Shown: positions 43,101-54,532 of the stretch, in pieces
Position numbering within the stretch: position 1 is the stretch's first letter
How the letters are laid out: each line of letters starts with the position of its first letter
Assembly (NCBI GenBank): GCA_949317995.1
Contig: OX439036.1
Coordinates: 4,705,207 to 4,769,206 of the forward strand
DNA from: Acholoe squamosa
Taxonomy: Eukaryota; Annelida; Polychaeta; Phyllodocida; Polynoidae
DNA length: 64,000 bases
Direction: 5' to 3'
Translations under genes and position numbers: made by a program
Notes under the pieces: model-generated
Told to the model about the DNA's origin: nothing
The model's database searches: none
The model's input: the letters and a program-made list of their open reading frames with translations, nothing else

Positions 43101-44204
43101 AGACAGTGTGTAATTGGTGTCAAACTGTAGGTGTAATCTGGAGACAATATAAGAATGACACAAACAATGTAACACAAGGGATGCTTTCAGGTTTGCCAAG
43201 TTAAATTATCAGCAAAAATGTACATGTTTCCATTGATATATTGATAGATCATGTAATCATTCCAGTGAAGACACACCAGATTAATTAATCAAACCAGGTT
43301 TCCCATTTTCTCACCATTCCTTATCATCAAAATATAACAGAAACACCCTGTGTTGGCACAGATGTAAAACTATGTAGAAAGGGACTTATATTTGTTATGC
43401 TGTATTTGTTAGAGAATATGATAGCTTTGTTTTCATGTGTACTTCATATGATACCTGAAATCCTCCTCAAAAGGTGTCCGACTTTAGGTATCTGTCCGAC
43501 TTAGGGTGCCTTTACCCAGGCAAAAGTTCATAAAATATGGGTCTCCGTTAGGGTTGTCGCACATGCAGCAATTATGATGCCTGAGAAGTGGATTGTAATG
43601 CAACACTTTTAGTGCAATAACCCCACAAGGGACCTGATTGAGTGTTCCTTTGCCATCGCTAAAAGATGAATAACAATGACATTTAATGAAATAAACCTTC
43701 TTTAATGCTATTTTGAAACTATGATGTCATCAAAAAGTCATTGACCTAGGTATTTCATGGGTGCCTTGAAACATGACAGACACTTAGCGTTCCGACATAT
43801 TTGTAAACCATGATATGAGATCCAATCTTTAAGGTCTGTGGGACTGTCCGAGAGATTTTACTTACATTATATAAAGTAAGTCTAGTTCCTTCCTTATTTC
43901 TAGCGATGTATTTTTTATACCGGTATGTATGTATACTTCACCCATGGTGCCTTATTACAGTGCCAGGCCATGGCCTATTAGAATAAAACCACATTCTGCC
44001 TCGATACCAGGACATTTATTGATTCCCGTATGCCCCTTCTACCCGTCCCTTCACACTGCAATGTCTTTGGTCACCTTTTTACCAGTAGGACACCATTCTG
44101 TACCATTCTGTACAGACACCTGGCTGACACTAGGTGCCGCTACGTACTAATCTCTGCCCCATTAGTTCTTTAAGGTTAGCTTAATACCTAACCCAGTATA
44201 GACG
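40161..44204. repeat. Tandem-block middle part, matched by 57300-60700
   Basis: Ordered matches: CCTTGATCAAACATAAAGC (40953/58105), GAATCAATTAGGGTGTTATG (41071/58241), ATCCATAAACCATCT (42073/58953), GCCTATTAGAATAAA (43974) versus GCCTATTGGAATAAA (60566), and CTTTGGTCA near 44065/60653. No gene seen; open frames are short and not shared between the copies. Confidence 0.65.
41735..41830. repeat. ATGATGCA palindromic repeat family, partial copy c
   Basis: Contains TGGTGCATCATGTCAATTCT and CAGGAATGCATTAATGCATC; ends decayed. Confidence 0.4.
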
Positions 44205-44370
44205 CATAAAATGGTAAAGGTGAACGATGAGCAGTTTGAGCTGACCGTTTCTTCACGAGGGTGACCTGCCCGTTCCGCATCAGGCCGTTAGGCCGAGTGT
44301 GGAGTGGGCAGGTCACCCGAGTGAAGAAACAGGAAGCTCAAACTGATCAGAGTTCATCTTTACATTTATG
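44205..44370. mobile_element. Palindromic short inverted-repeat element
   Basis: Arms run inward from CATAAAATGGTAAAGGTGAAC and outward to GTTCATCTTTACATTTATG, and include AGTTTGAGCT ... GGGTGACCTGCCC with its complement GGGCAGGTCACCC ... AGCTCAAACT. The folded arm is about 65 bp with a loop of about 30 bp. Non-coding; family unknown. Confidence 0.75.
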
Positions 44371-44614
44371 TCAAGGTGTTTGGGTTGATAATTAATCGAT
44401 ATTTCATCAATATAATCCATAATTAACTCTTATTTACCCATCTTCATCGCGAAATCCTGACCGCCGCCATATTGGATGTTTACGTTTCAAAAGGGCTGCG
44501 CATGCGCGATGGACCTATGACATCATCGTGCGGATTTGGCGCCGGTTATTTAACGCAGGGGTACAATATGCGGTCTCAGTGCATTGTCAATGGAGCATCG
44601 ATATTCACCTTGAC

Positions 44615-44765
44615 ATAATGTATTTATACATCATGTGAATGGGTCGGCATGATGCATGAATGCAGCCGTGGCAAGTAACACACGATGGTTACATTCATGC
44701 ATCATGGCACTTCATTGCTGCATCATGACGGTGATGCAGCGGGTACTCCTGCATTGCATTATTAA
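44615..44765. repeat. ATGATGCATGAATGCAGCC palindromic repeat family, copy d
   Basis: Hairpin arms GCATGATGCATGAATGCAGCC and TTACATTCATGCATCATG surround a loop TGGCAAGTAACACACG, followed by CTGCATCATGACGGTGATGC. Confidence 0.65.
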
Positions 44766-45070
44766 GCAGTCCTTGAAATGTTAATTCTACTAACAACATC
44801 TACAGTCATGCATTCTGATGGTCACACAGGTTTTATATTCTTATGAAGGTTTGTCATGAGGCATGGAAATTGTCTTATGTATGAAGATTGCATTTTAGTA
44901 TTAAACAGACAATGAGTAAAATTGCAGTATGTGGCTGGTAAAGAGTTGCAGAAAACCCCTCTGTGCAAAGAATTGTGAATACCAGTTCAACGCCTAGTGT
45001 TACCGGAATCTGCACTGTGTTTGTCGATGCTTGGAATCCACCATATCCATTTAAATATGAATGTAATATA

Positions 45071-45175
45071 TAATGATTAGACTTGAACGAATGCCTTTCA
45101 GGGCTTGATATAGGCACGACGCGCAGCGGAGTGCCTATATAAGCACTGAAAGGCATGAGTTCAAGTCTAATCATT
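45071..45175. repeat. Long hairpin next to a TTATAACACGG element
   Basis: Imperfect inverted repeat: TAATGATTAGACTTGAAC ... GCCTTTCAG ... ATATAGGCAC and its complement GTGCCTATAT ... CTGAAAGGC ... GTTCAAGTCTAATCATTA. Arms about 46 bp, loop about 13 bp (CpG-rich). Its end lies 11 bases from the element at 45187. Confidence 0.75.
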
Positions 45176-45186
45176 AGATATTGCAT

Positions 45187-45760
45187 TTATAACACGGTTT
45201 CCACCATTAATTCTAAGTATTTACCTTAAAAAATGATATAATCCATTCATTTCTTATGCGAGTCGACAAGACGGCCCTCCGCCATCTTGGTTTCATGTTG
45301 ACTTTTGGTTAAGCTGGCGACCTCCTGCAACTCCAACTCTCATAGACCTACTACTGCGAACACGTCGAGACAGAGCTGCGCCAGTCTAAAATATAATCCA
45401 TTCTGTACACACCAGGCGGCGGCACCTGTAGTGTAAACAGAATGGCAAAGACGCACGGCAAGTCGCTCGATTCGAAATTTTAATAATTTTGTATGTTAAA
45501 TTCAGCCAAAATATCAAGTAATCTACCCGACAGGGAGTTAGAATGAGGTTTCAACTATGTTATGTCCAAAGGATTTTGCTATATTTGGTCTATAAGCTTC
45601 AAAAATGGAGAATTTACTTTCGTCTTGCGGTAGGTTTCAACATGTCCGCCCCGCTGTCTGCTCGCCGTGAATTTTGGGTGCTTTATCGCGAGATATTTGA
45701 ACTCATATTATCCATTTTAGGAATCGAAATCAGTGCCTAAACTCGATAACCGTGTTATAA
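45187..45760. mobile_element. Inverted-repeat element with TTATAACACGGTT ends
   Basis: TTATAACACGGTTT at 45187 and AACCGTGTTATAA ending at 45760 are inverted repeats. The 574-bp interior is non-coding apart from short chance frames. Similar TTATAACAC/GTGTTATAA ends occur at 52536-52735, again directly beside a long hairpin. Confidence 0.6.
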
Positions 45761-45945
45761 TATGAAATGGACATACTTCAAATCAATTTTCCTGTTGTTA
45801 ACCAGTGCATTAGTGACTTTGATGATCTGCTGAAGCAGAAGTACCTGATTCCTGGTAAGAGAACGCTATTTGCCCAATCAGGAGTCATATATTGTTCTAG
45901 CAAGATTGCAATAATGCTGTTAGACATGGTTCATTCAATTGGTGA

Positions 45946-46041
<96 letters not shown>

Positions 46042-46075
46042 GTTGTTGTTGTTGTTGTTATTATTATTATTATTA
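45946..46075. repeat. (ATT)n microsatellite with internal (GTT)n
   Basis: About 32 ATT units, then six GTT units (46041-46058), then further ATT units. The poly-Leu, poly-Tyr and poly-Ile frames over it are artefacts. Confidence 0.97.
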
Positions 46076-46479
46076 CTTTGGCTATTATAGTCTCCGAAAT
46101 GAGATGGTTTATAGTGATTGTAAAGTGAAGGTTAGAACTTGCAACTTCATGTTCCTGTAAGGTAACAGACAAAATAACAGCAAGAACACTCACCTCTTTG
46201 AACGAGATGCACTTTCTGTACAGCGGCCATTAAGCCCCTTAGTCAGACAGTTGGGAGCAGAAGAGGTCTCTGTGTGAGCCGCTCCTTCCGACATTTCTCA
46301 CACTGAATTAGGGGTGGAGTGTTTTGTAAAACAGGACTAAACATTTGGTCTTAAATAAGAATATGTGTCGGGGATTGGGCATACTGAATAAGACGCACAC
46401 TGTAAAAGAAAATGTTGTCAAAATAATTGTGAAATCCTTGTCTAAATTTTGCCAGAGAGCTGTGATTATTTTCATGGGG

Positions 46480-48400
46480 TTTCCTTGTACCATTGAGTGT
46501 ACTGTATTGCTCAATTGTAGAAACTACACTGCTTCACTGCAAAGCAATAAGAGTGGTTAATTTTTCAGTTTAATGAGTATCGCTGGTAGATTCATGTTAT
46601 TTCTTAGACTGTAAATCTCAGTTCAAAATCAGAGACATGGATAAAACATGGATGAACTGAATTCTATTACGGAAAAGTTCATTTTTTCACATATGAACAC
46701 AATGTTCAAGGGGGACAGGGCACTGATTTGAATAGGTACAGGAGATGAAATGTTAGAAGTGTGGATAGGTTGCGGGGCAAATAAGAACAGTCCATGAAAT
46801 CACTTATTATGAATAGCAATAGCTAGAATAGCATTCAATCTAACTTCACTTACCACATACTTTATAGCTCTCACCCTCATTCTTTTAATTTTGTCACCTT
46901 AACACCAGTCACTTCATAATAAATGACCCTGAAGGGGGGCTCATCTGCTGAGCCATCTTATCAGCGTTCCCCATGACCTGTTTAGAGCCACTGGTGTTAG
47001 GTAGAGTTATGGCTTCTCGACAGTCTGTTAGCACTTAAACCTTTATAATCCTTAATCTGCAAATGCTTCATTTGCAATTTCAATTTGTTGTCTTGATGCA
47101 ATGAAACTGCATTAACAATGCTTTAGCTTTTCATGTTGACCTTCTATGAGCGCATCAACTCATGATGCCTGAAAATGGCACCAGCGAGTTCCTCATCAGT
47201 TGAGAATTGATGCTTCATTTTGACAAAGGTCTATCTTTATCAAAGCATTGTGGCGGGCTTCCCTAGCCCACTTAAAAGGGTCTATATCTCCTCTTTCCTA
47301 TCCCATCAGGATGTGTGTGGTGCACATATGCGCGGGCACTGACACATTCCTCTGTTAAATTATCAACCTGTGAAGCACGGGATAGCCACTTAGTGCCGCT
47401 AAAGTGCTGTAAAACACAAATCAATCAAAGCATTGTGGTACTGTACAGGGTTATATCTCTGTGCACTGAGACAGTAGACTTTTTGGTCTGTCCTATCTTC
47501 TGTATTAGATGCAATGTCTCAGCACAGCCTCAATAGTTAAGATAAAATGGTGGACTGTAAATGAAATGTTGTTGCAATAATATCTCTGGTATCTTTGGGA
47601 CTAGGATTTCACTGACATTTTCATGGAGATTCCTTGTACCACAAAGCTTTACAATACTGCTATCTGGAGCTTCATTGTAGAAACCTCACTGCTTCACTGC
47701 ATTACAATTATGCTGTTCCGCTCTTCAGTTTTCTGAGAATGGCTGGTAGATTTAAATTTTTTCGGAAGAGTGAAAAACAAAAGGTTTGGATGCACTTTAG
47801 AAGCATCCACTTGCTACAGAGTTTGATTGAGATAGAGTTCAGATTCAAACCCTACTCCATCCTTCACAATCACTGCAGAGCCAGTCTAAACTACAGTAAA
47901 ATTAAATCAGCCTCAGAGACAGAATCCATTTATGAGGTAGGATAAGAAAATGTCAAGATGAAATTAGTAAAGGATTCCATCGTCTACTTCTTCAGGTGTC
48001 TTTGATGATGCAATATGGCAAAGGGACTCGATTCAGGATTTGGCAAAGATGTGCTGTTGTGAATTGTATTATTGGAAATTAGTGGTCGGAATATTAAACG
48101 GCTTAAAATGAAAAGGCCAAATTTGATAATTTACATTATGATTGTTCTGCAGATAGAGGAACTGTTAATGCTGAACAATCAGACTCAGCAAGGTGGAATT
48201 CAGCATAAAGACAAAGGAGGAGAAGATATTTGATGATATAAGCGGACATTTTAGAAGGTTTGAGTATTAAATTCATCATGTTGGATAACTAGATGAAATT
48301 AATAGCCCTTTCTGTGTAGGTCTTGATTAATTAGTTCTATGACCTTTCTAAACATTGCATATTGTGTGAAAATGATACAGCAATGTGAAAACTTACCGAC
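46480..48400. repeat. Tandem-block right part, matched by 60845-62640
   Basis: Shared in order: ATTGTAGAAACTA[AC]...CTGCTTCA, ATCTTATCAGCGTT[CT]...CCAT, CTGGTGTTAGGTA, CACTTAAACCTTTATAATCC, TTGCAATTTCAATTTGTTGT, ATTCAAACCCTACTCCATCC, GATTGTTCTGCAGATAGAG. The TGTAGAAAC[CT]...ACTGCTTCACTGCATTACAA unit occurs twice within each block (46510 and 47670; 60870 and 61985). No coding frame is conserved. Confidence 0.7.
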
Positions 48401-48784
48401 CTTATTTGGGTAGAGGTCTATAAAGGACAATGGCTTAAAGTAAAGTTGATAATTCTCAAAGTTGGTATAGATTCATGGGCAATCCTTTTAAGACATTTTG
48501 TTTAACTGTGGTCACTGAAATGATAAAAGTTAAAGTGAAGAATTACCTGTTTTGATTAGCCCTATGAAGGCCTATATTAGTGAGGTTAAGATAACAATGT
48601 ACTCGGCAATGTGCACATCGAGAGCATCCAGCATTAGTTAGTATTTTCCTAGTGGTAGAGTGGGCCATTTCTTAAGGCATATAGCACTACAACTGCAGAA
48701 AGCCAAAATTATTTCTATGGGTATGTAGGTACGACTAGGAGGGTGCAGAAATAGCCTCCAGAAATGCCAAAACGTAAATGTCAC

Positions 48785-48905
48785 CCTAGAGATTCGCCAT
48801 GATGCATAGCTGAAGTGCTTGCTAGGGTTCTTGCAAGATCTTCATTGTTGCATCATGACGACCAAGGGTTTGGTGCATCAGTGAGTTGGCAGGCCTTAAA
48901 AGGTC
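48785..48905. repeat. ATGATGCA palindromic repeat family, copy e
   Basis: GCCATGATGCATAGCTGAAG to TTGTTGCATCATGACGACCA and GTGCATCAGTGAGTTGGCAG; partial and decayed. Confidence 0.5.
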
Positions 48906-49870
48906 AACGTGCAAACAGAGGCTGTGGAAGTTTTGAAATAGCTACATTAGGTCCTCAACCAATCCAATTTCCTGCAATGACAGATTCTCTGTTGCAACTG
49001 CCTGTAATTTGTTAAAGGGACTAATGTTGGGTAAAATAAATACTGCCCTATTTAAACCTATAGATTCTTCTTCTATGAATGTAAAATTATTGAAAAAGAA
49101 ACAATGGCAGGCAGCTTTAGTAAATATGTATTTGTAATGAGAGATTACCCATTGCATTAATAACTAGTATCATGGTTTTATAATTGAACAAACCCTTGTA
49201 ACTAGCCATATTACCCATGTGTTTGTTCCTTTAGTGATCACAAGTTGTAAAAAAGTACCTTTTGCAGAACTTTGTAACTGCTTCAATGCTTATTCTACGA
49301 TTCATAGAGACAGGCAGTCAGCTTTATAAATTTGCAAGAAGTCCCTTTGAGGTACTTCTAAACTTCATATCATTTCAAGTCAATGGTAGTCACACACCAA
49401 TGGAAGGATACATACAAGACATATGGGATATCGTGAAGAGTGTTTGCATATGCAAAAGGCTTATTTTAAGTCAATGGTTTTGACAAACCTATGGTAGAAG
49501 AAACACTGGGTGTGTGAAGTATTGTGTTGTGTGTCTGGGATATTGACATTTAAAGTGGCCCCTGATGAGTGGCGGCAGAACCGACTCCTCCTCCTCAACA
49601 CTGTAAACACTCAACCTCAAGTGACAAGGGTTTGGGACTGAAGATGCTGTAGGGGATTATGCTTGTACCACTATAAAGGTACCAGTAATAACCAGATAGG
49701 CCCTGAACTTGGTGCTATCCAAGTAGGGCCCATATACTTCAGACTGTTAAATTGCAACCTATGCTTGTAGAGTGTACAGTATTCCCTGTCACATATCCTT
49801 ACTAGGTGACTGGAAGAGGGGCATAATGGGATTTGTACACAGTCTAAGACCCCTATGCTTTGCTTCCCCC
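48906..49870. other. Non-coding sequence, nothing recognised
   Basis: No gene, repeat or hairpin that I can support. Confidence 0.5.
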
Positions 49871-49876
49871 TTCCAC

Positions 49877-49990
49877 TGTCTGTCTGTCTGTCTGTCTGTC
49901 TATGTTTATGTCTATGTCTATGTCTATCTCTTTCTCTGTCTCTATCTGTCTGTCTGTCTGTTTCTCTCTTTGTCTGTCTCTGTCTCTTGG
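49877..49990. repeat. (TCTG)n/(TCTA)n microsatellite
   Basis: Irregular array of TCTG, TCTA and TCTC tetramers. The Arg/Asp/Thr-rich frame on the minus strand is an artefact. Confidence 0.95.
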
Positions 49991-52429
49991 TCCCTTTACC
50001 TCTTTGCTTCTTTCTCACTCTCTTTCTCCCTGCCCTTTGATATATATAGTGTTAATCATCTCTTTTCCACACCTCTGACACCCTGTGCTGGTATGCAAGC
50101 ACCTAACAGCTTTATACAGAGCCTCTGATTGGTCTTTATCTTATATTTGTGATGGAGAGCACCTTCACAATGAGGGACGTTCAATGACCAGGCTGGTCAG
50201 GAAGAAAACTCATAATTGTCCTTATTTTCTTCACAACATGTTGCGTTGCATTTACCATTTGTAGAGAGAGAGTTATATAGATGGAGGGACAGACTGGCAG
50301 ATAGAGAAACAGAAAGACATAGAAGGAGTTAGAATGGAAATGAGTGAGTAACTAAGTACCACCAAACAACCCTTATCCCACGAATGCAGGAATTAGAATT
50401 TGTGCAAACATCTACTGCTGATCTCTATAACTTGGCTAAGTGTTAACTGGAAATGTTTGGTTCTCTTAGCTGATAGTTCCAATAAGACACTGTATGTAGC
50501 ATGGTTAATTAATATCACACTTCTGAAATTGAGCCAAGCCCCACAGTTAGCCCTTAATAAAAGCAAATAAAGCTTTGATTAAAAGTTTCTGACTACCACA
50601 ATAACAGATATCATGATTTGTGTGTAATTCTACCTTTAAGGCTTTCAGAGAGTTTCTTTTTTTCATATATCTTTCTCATTTATTCTGACAAGAATAAACA
50701 TGAGGGTGCTTCACCTTTTTTACTTACCATGTACTTTGATTTTTGTCTGTTGTTTCAATCATACAACTTTATCCATGTGCTCCAAATACACAAGGACATT
50801 TCTGTTGTACTATCATGCATTTTTGTTGCATTTTCCATGTATGGTCTGTTCCTTCCTCAGGACCATGGCCCAGCCAAATAGGCATTCTTCATATTTGAGT
50901 ATAACTGTACCTACACCCGTTGCTGTAACAGTAGTAACAGTTACTGCTCTGCACCCCCTACCATATATCATGATCCCATCAGTAATGAGCAACTTTTTCC
51001 CCAGTCTCTCATATCTTTTTTTCTTTTTTTTTTTTTGGTGAGACCCACAAACTATCAGTTTCTGCTGAAAAGGTGATTTTACTTCAATAGGGTATAATTA
51101 TGACAGTTTGACGTGAGAAGGAAGAGGACTGAAAATAGATGAGCTGGACAAAATGGCATGATCCAAAAAAATGACTCATTTTGTCCCTATGGCTCATGAC
51201 TGTTCTGTTCTACATCTTGGTGCAATTAGTTACAGCATACAGATTAGGACAAAAAGGAAGAACACGCCAGCCGACACGCCCATTCAAGCACCCGTCTCTC
51301 CACTGCAGAAAAATTGACAGAAATAAAGAAAGGATTAATCACGATAAGACTTGTGATTAATTATTCAAGCATTTTCTCATATTACCTATTCTGCTGCTAC
51401 TGTTGTGAAAAGAAGCTGTATTTGAAGGCAATCTCTACATCATTGGCTGGCATGCATATAATTGACCCTAAAAGACAGTCCTCCACTATTTGACATGTGT
51501 ATCAATGCATATTGATAATAATGCCTTTTCAATGTTGTGTTTTGCTTTGTTGCAGGTGCGTAAGGTAACGTTATAACCCAAATCCAGACAAACTGGTAGG
51601 CCTAGTCTTTAGATATGCAACATATATGTGCCTTTACATAGGTGCTCAATATTTGCAAGCTGTCACGCTTAAGAAAGGACGAAATGTCACTCAGTTATGA
51701 TGAATGTACACTGAAAAAAGTCTTCCTGACAAAATGACATGTATATCCATGTCAACTTGATTTGACACAGAGAGCACATGTCATTGGGACATGGCACTTA
51801 TGTCACCATGACAACTGTCAAGTGCATTTCAAGTGGAGTCGACAAACCAAATGTGAGAGTGTCAACCTCATTTAACATGCCTTTCACGCATGTCATGTGG
51901 GAGACAATCGTGACCTGTGCAGTATGCTTCGGCGATCAGTCTTCTTTTCTCTGTGTATTGGCGATGTCTCATATGACAGTGCACATTTGAAATGGAGAAA
52001 GCCTATCGGGGTGCTCCACTGTGTAAAGAAGGTGTTATCAGGAGCACCCTTAGTATTGATATCAAGACAACTATTTTACCATGTTTCACTCTAAGGCTGG
52101 TAGCAGAGTACAGGGTATATCTCATTTGCTTCTAATAACTGGGAAACCTAGAGGAAAAATGAATCCTGTGCTATATAACCAGGTCCTATGGGGTTTCTAT
52201 CGTGGTGAGCAGCGTATCACAGTGAGTGAAATTAAGGCCAAGTTAACGATCGAGCAAGGCATAGACAGTAAGCTTGTGCACAACAACACCCAGAATTTAC
52301 ATTAACATAAAACTGCTCCCCTATCAAGAAAAGACTCTCATGTGTAATTAAACAGTAACAAGCATGTGTTGTGATGGCTGTCCTATACAAGTTGTTCCTT
52401 GTTAGAAGCAGTGGTACAGGGAGTGAATT
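49991..52429. other. Non-coding sequence; 51540-51670 is a block segment
   Basis: 51540-51670 (TGTGCCTTTACATAGGTGCTCAATAT) resembles 63225-63260 (TGTGCCTTTAGGTGCTCAATAT). A T-rich run lies at 51008-51035. Otherwise no gene or element supported. Confidence 0.5.
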
Positions 52430-52533
52430 AGGGAATAATGCACGGGGCATGGCTGTGGGAGTGCTCTAGACTGTATTGATGTCTCAATACAGTCTAGAGC
52501 ACTCCCACAGCCATGACCAAGTACATTATTCCC
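52430..52533. repeat. Long hairpin with a perfect 32-bp stem core
   Basis: 52448-52479 (CATGGCTGTGGGAGTGCTCT AGACTGTATTGA) and 52484-52515 are perfect complements around a 4-base loop TGTC. The stem continues imperfectly through GGGAATAATG/CATTATTCCC to about 50 bp. It abuts a CTTTATAACAC end at 52535. Confidence 0.9.
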
Positions 52534-52535
52534 TT

Positions 52536-52735
52536 TATAACACAGAAAAATCACCCATCAGCCACCTGACAACACATGCATATCAATTGTGAAGTCTAAA
52601 GGTGAGATGGAGTTAACCTCCTTTGCCAGGAGTGCATTATCCATCTAGATAATGCAAGGTCAATCAGCCAATCAGAATGCAGCATTCAGGATAATGCACG
52701 TTGACTTCACCCAGCAGTGTTATAACGGGAGTTGA
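52536..52735. mobile_element. Short element with TTATAACAC ends (weak)
   Basis: TTATAACACAG at 52536 and CAGTGTTATAA near 52735 are short inverted repeats. The interior has TGCATTATCCATCTAGATAATGCA, itself palindromic. Similar organisation to 45071-45760 (hairpin then TTATAACAC element). Confidence 0.45.
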
Positions 52736-53340
52736 CACATGACTACAGCTGGCTGTCATGTTAACGTCTGTCCCCATACTGTACCTTGCCTCCCTGTTTC
52801 CTCTAGTATCAAACACAGATCTAGTACAAGACAATAGAACACTGGCAATTCAAGAACTCCAGCAATTCTGCTGTTGTTACCATCACAAGCATGATGTCTC
52901 CTGCACAGAATCTCAAACTTAGTTACTGAGACTGAAGAATAAGGTCAACTTACAATTCACAAAAGGAGTTATGATCATATACTCCATCACAGGAAATGTC
53001 TCGCCAGCACTTCATTGGTTCATCAGGATGACCAATAGGCATTATGCACTCCTGCACCAGTGTCCTTAGAGGGATACGAATAGGCCTAGACATTTATTTA
53101 TTAACATGTCAATGAGTCCATGCACCGGTCTGTTGCATGCAATATTTATAACTTAGTTGATGGTTGTGCCAACATTCACATCCTCTCCAGACACCGTGAC
53201 CCTCTAATATGTGCAACAAAATTTTTAGACAGAAATCTTGTCACTGCTTACTTAATACATTACAGTAGGGCTATTATGAGAGCCTGCTGCTGCATTATTG
53301 CATTGCATTTGTCCATCATAATAACACAAAACATGGATAA
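52736..53340. repeat. End of tandem block copy (matched by 63300-63540, 11450-11690, 55600-55730)
   Basis: 52736-52960 matches 63300-63540 (ACAGCTGGC[TC]GTCATG, AACGTCTGT, TACAAGACA, ATGTCTCCTG). 53130-53280 matches 11460-11600 and 55600-55720. A partial ATGATGCA-family copy (GCCAGCACTTCATTGGTTCA ... CATTATGCACTCCTGCACC) lies at 53000-53075. Confidence 0.6.
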
Positions 53341-53489
53341 TTGTGATAGTTAAAGAGTTAAGTAGACAGTTCAAGGGCGAGGTCGACAGTTTATTGGCCA
53401 ATAACTGTAAGTCTCCTGCCATAACCAGACAGTGTTACCACAGACAGTGATACTGCACACAATGCACACCCTCCAGGGGAGCACAAGTC

Positions 53490-53612
53490 CTGTAGGGCCG
53501 GCACGATGCATGAATGTAGCCTTGGTGTGTTACTCGACAGGGCTGCATTCATGCATCGTGACGAGCAATGGGCATGATGCACTAATACATTAGCGGCTCT
53601 TAAAGGGTTCAC
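53490..53612. repeat. ATGATGCATGAATGCAGCC palindromic repeat family, copy f
   Basis: Arms GGCACGATGCATGAATGTAGCC and GGCTGCATTCATGCATCGTG around loop TTGGTGTGTTACTCGACA; right end GCATGATGCACTAATACATT then AGCGGCTCTTAAAGGG, the terminal motif of the family. Confidence 0.7.
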
Positions 53613-53649
53613 ACAGACATACAGACACCATGGGCACAGTATGTAATGG

Positions 53650-53720
53650 AAAACCTCTGCAGAGCTGGAGGTTTTGCCATAAAACCTCGTCGGCAAAACC
53701 TCCAGCTCTAATGAGGTTTT
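53650..53720. repeat. Hairpin AACCTC...GAGGTT
   Basis: AGAGCTGGAGGTTTTGCC and GGCAAAACCTCCAGCTCT form a perfect 18-bp stem with a 13-base loop, with further pairing of AAAACCTC and GAGGTTTT outside. The loop also contains AAAACCTC. Confidence 0.85.
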
Positions 53721-54116
53721 CTGACTTATACTCCATCCACTGAAGTTTATGTAACAGTAAAACCATAAATATAAGCATATTTTGACATAAACTGTAGAGG
53801 TCTAGAAGAGGATTTGAAGCTTCTACACTGGCTGTGATACAAAGCTATGATAAATATATTGTGTTCTAGTCTATAATCACCAGCAGTCTCAATAGTATAA
53901 TGGTTATCAAGTCTGACTTTGAATCACAGAATGTGGGACCAAGACTGCAGGGGGAAAGTGTTTTTAACATACACATTCAAGATAAAAGGAGTCTTCGTAA
54001 AAGGCCCCCTGAAGCCCCCATTTATCATATTGGCAATCAGAGGATGTTCATTATAATACATTATTTTTAGAATTTGTTGCAAAAATGACAGTGGTCAACC
54101 TAGAATAAAACAAAAT
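53721..54116. other. Non-coding sequence, nothing recognised
   Basis: No gene or repeat supported. Confidence 0.5.
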
Positions 54117-54192
54117 CACACCAGGGGTTTGAACCTGTGTGGTCTAGATTTCTAGTCCCAGGCCTTAACCACTACACTAGATTGACCAGTGA
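54117..54192 (-). tRNA. tRNA-Ser(AGA)-like pseudogene or SINE head
   Basis: The minus strand has A box TAGTGTAGTGGTTAAGGC, an anticodon arm GGGACTAGAAATCTAG (loop CTAGAAA, anticodon AGA) and B box GGTTCAAACCC. Acceptor pairing is weak and the variable arm is too short for a functional serine tRNA, so this is probably a tRNA-derived retroposon relic. Confidence 0.5.
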
Positions 54193-54297
54193 AACTTTCA
54201 AAGTGAAATCACCCTGTTTATCTATAATTGATCACTCAGTCATAGAAGTAGTATATTGCCCTTCAGTAGATGTTCTAACACCTACAGTATCAGCTGA

Positions 54298-54371
54298 GGA
54301 CTCATGGTGTAATGGTTAGCACTCAGGATCCCAGCGATGTCTGGTGTGTGGGTATGAATCCCATATGGGAC
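54298..54371 (+). tRNA. tRNA-Gln-like pseudogene or SINE head
   Basis: A box TGGTGTAATGGTTAGCAC matches eukaryotic tRNA-Gln/Glu, and the B-box-like GGGTATGAATCCC sits at the expected distance. The anticodon arm (CTCAGGATCCCAGCGA) is altered, and the unpaired acceptor ends speak against a working tRNA. It faces the Ser-like relic 106 bases away. Confidence 0.5.
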
Positions 54372-54414
54372 AGAATTTTCCCAAGAATTACATCTGCTGT
54401 TCAAAAGTGACCTT

Positions 54415-54532
54415 ATTCATAAAACCTCCTTTTACACTTGGCCTATTTCACAGAACCTCCTCCCAGACCTGACCCAATTCACAAAACCTCCTGCTAGAAC
54501 TGACCTAATTCATAAAACCTCCTGTTGGCACC
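54415..54532. repeat. About 31-bp tandem repeats (CATAAAACCTCCT)
   Basis: Four imperfect units of TTCATAAAACCTCCTGCTAG plus AACTGACCTAA. The AAAACCTCC core is the one in the hairpin at 53650-53720. Confidence 0.75.

Noticed and set aside
45897-46193. Poly-Ile, poly-Leu and poly-Tyr frames
   Set aside because: Translation of the (ATT)n microsatellite.
48815-49015. Short frame over a palindromic repeat copy
   Set aside because: Lies mostly in the ATGATGCA repeat family and is not conserved in other copies.
49671-50018. Arg/Asp/Thr-rich frame resembling an RD-repeat protein
   Set aside because: Translation of a TCTG/TCTA tetramer microsatellite.
52448-52515. Perfect hairpin considered as a microRNA precursor
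   Set aside because: A perfect 32-bp stem with a 4-base loop is unlike animal pre-miRNA and fits a palindromic transposon remnant better; without small-RNA data I do not call it.
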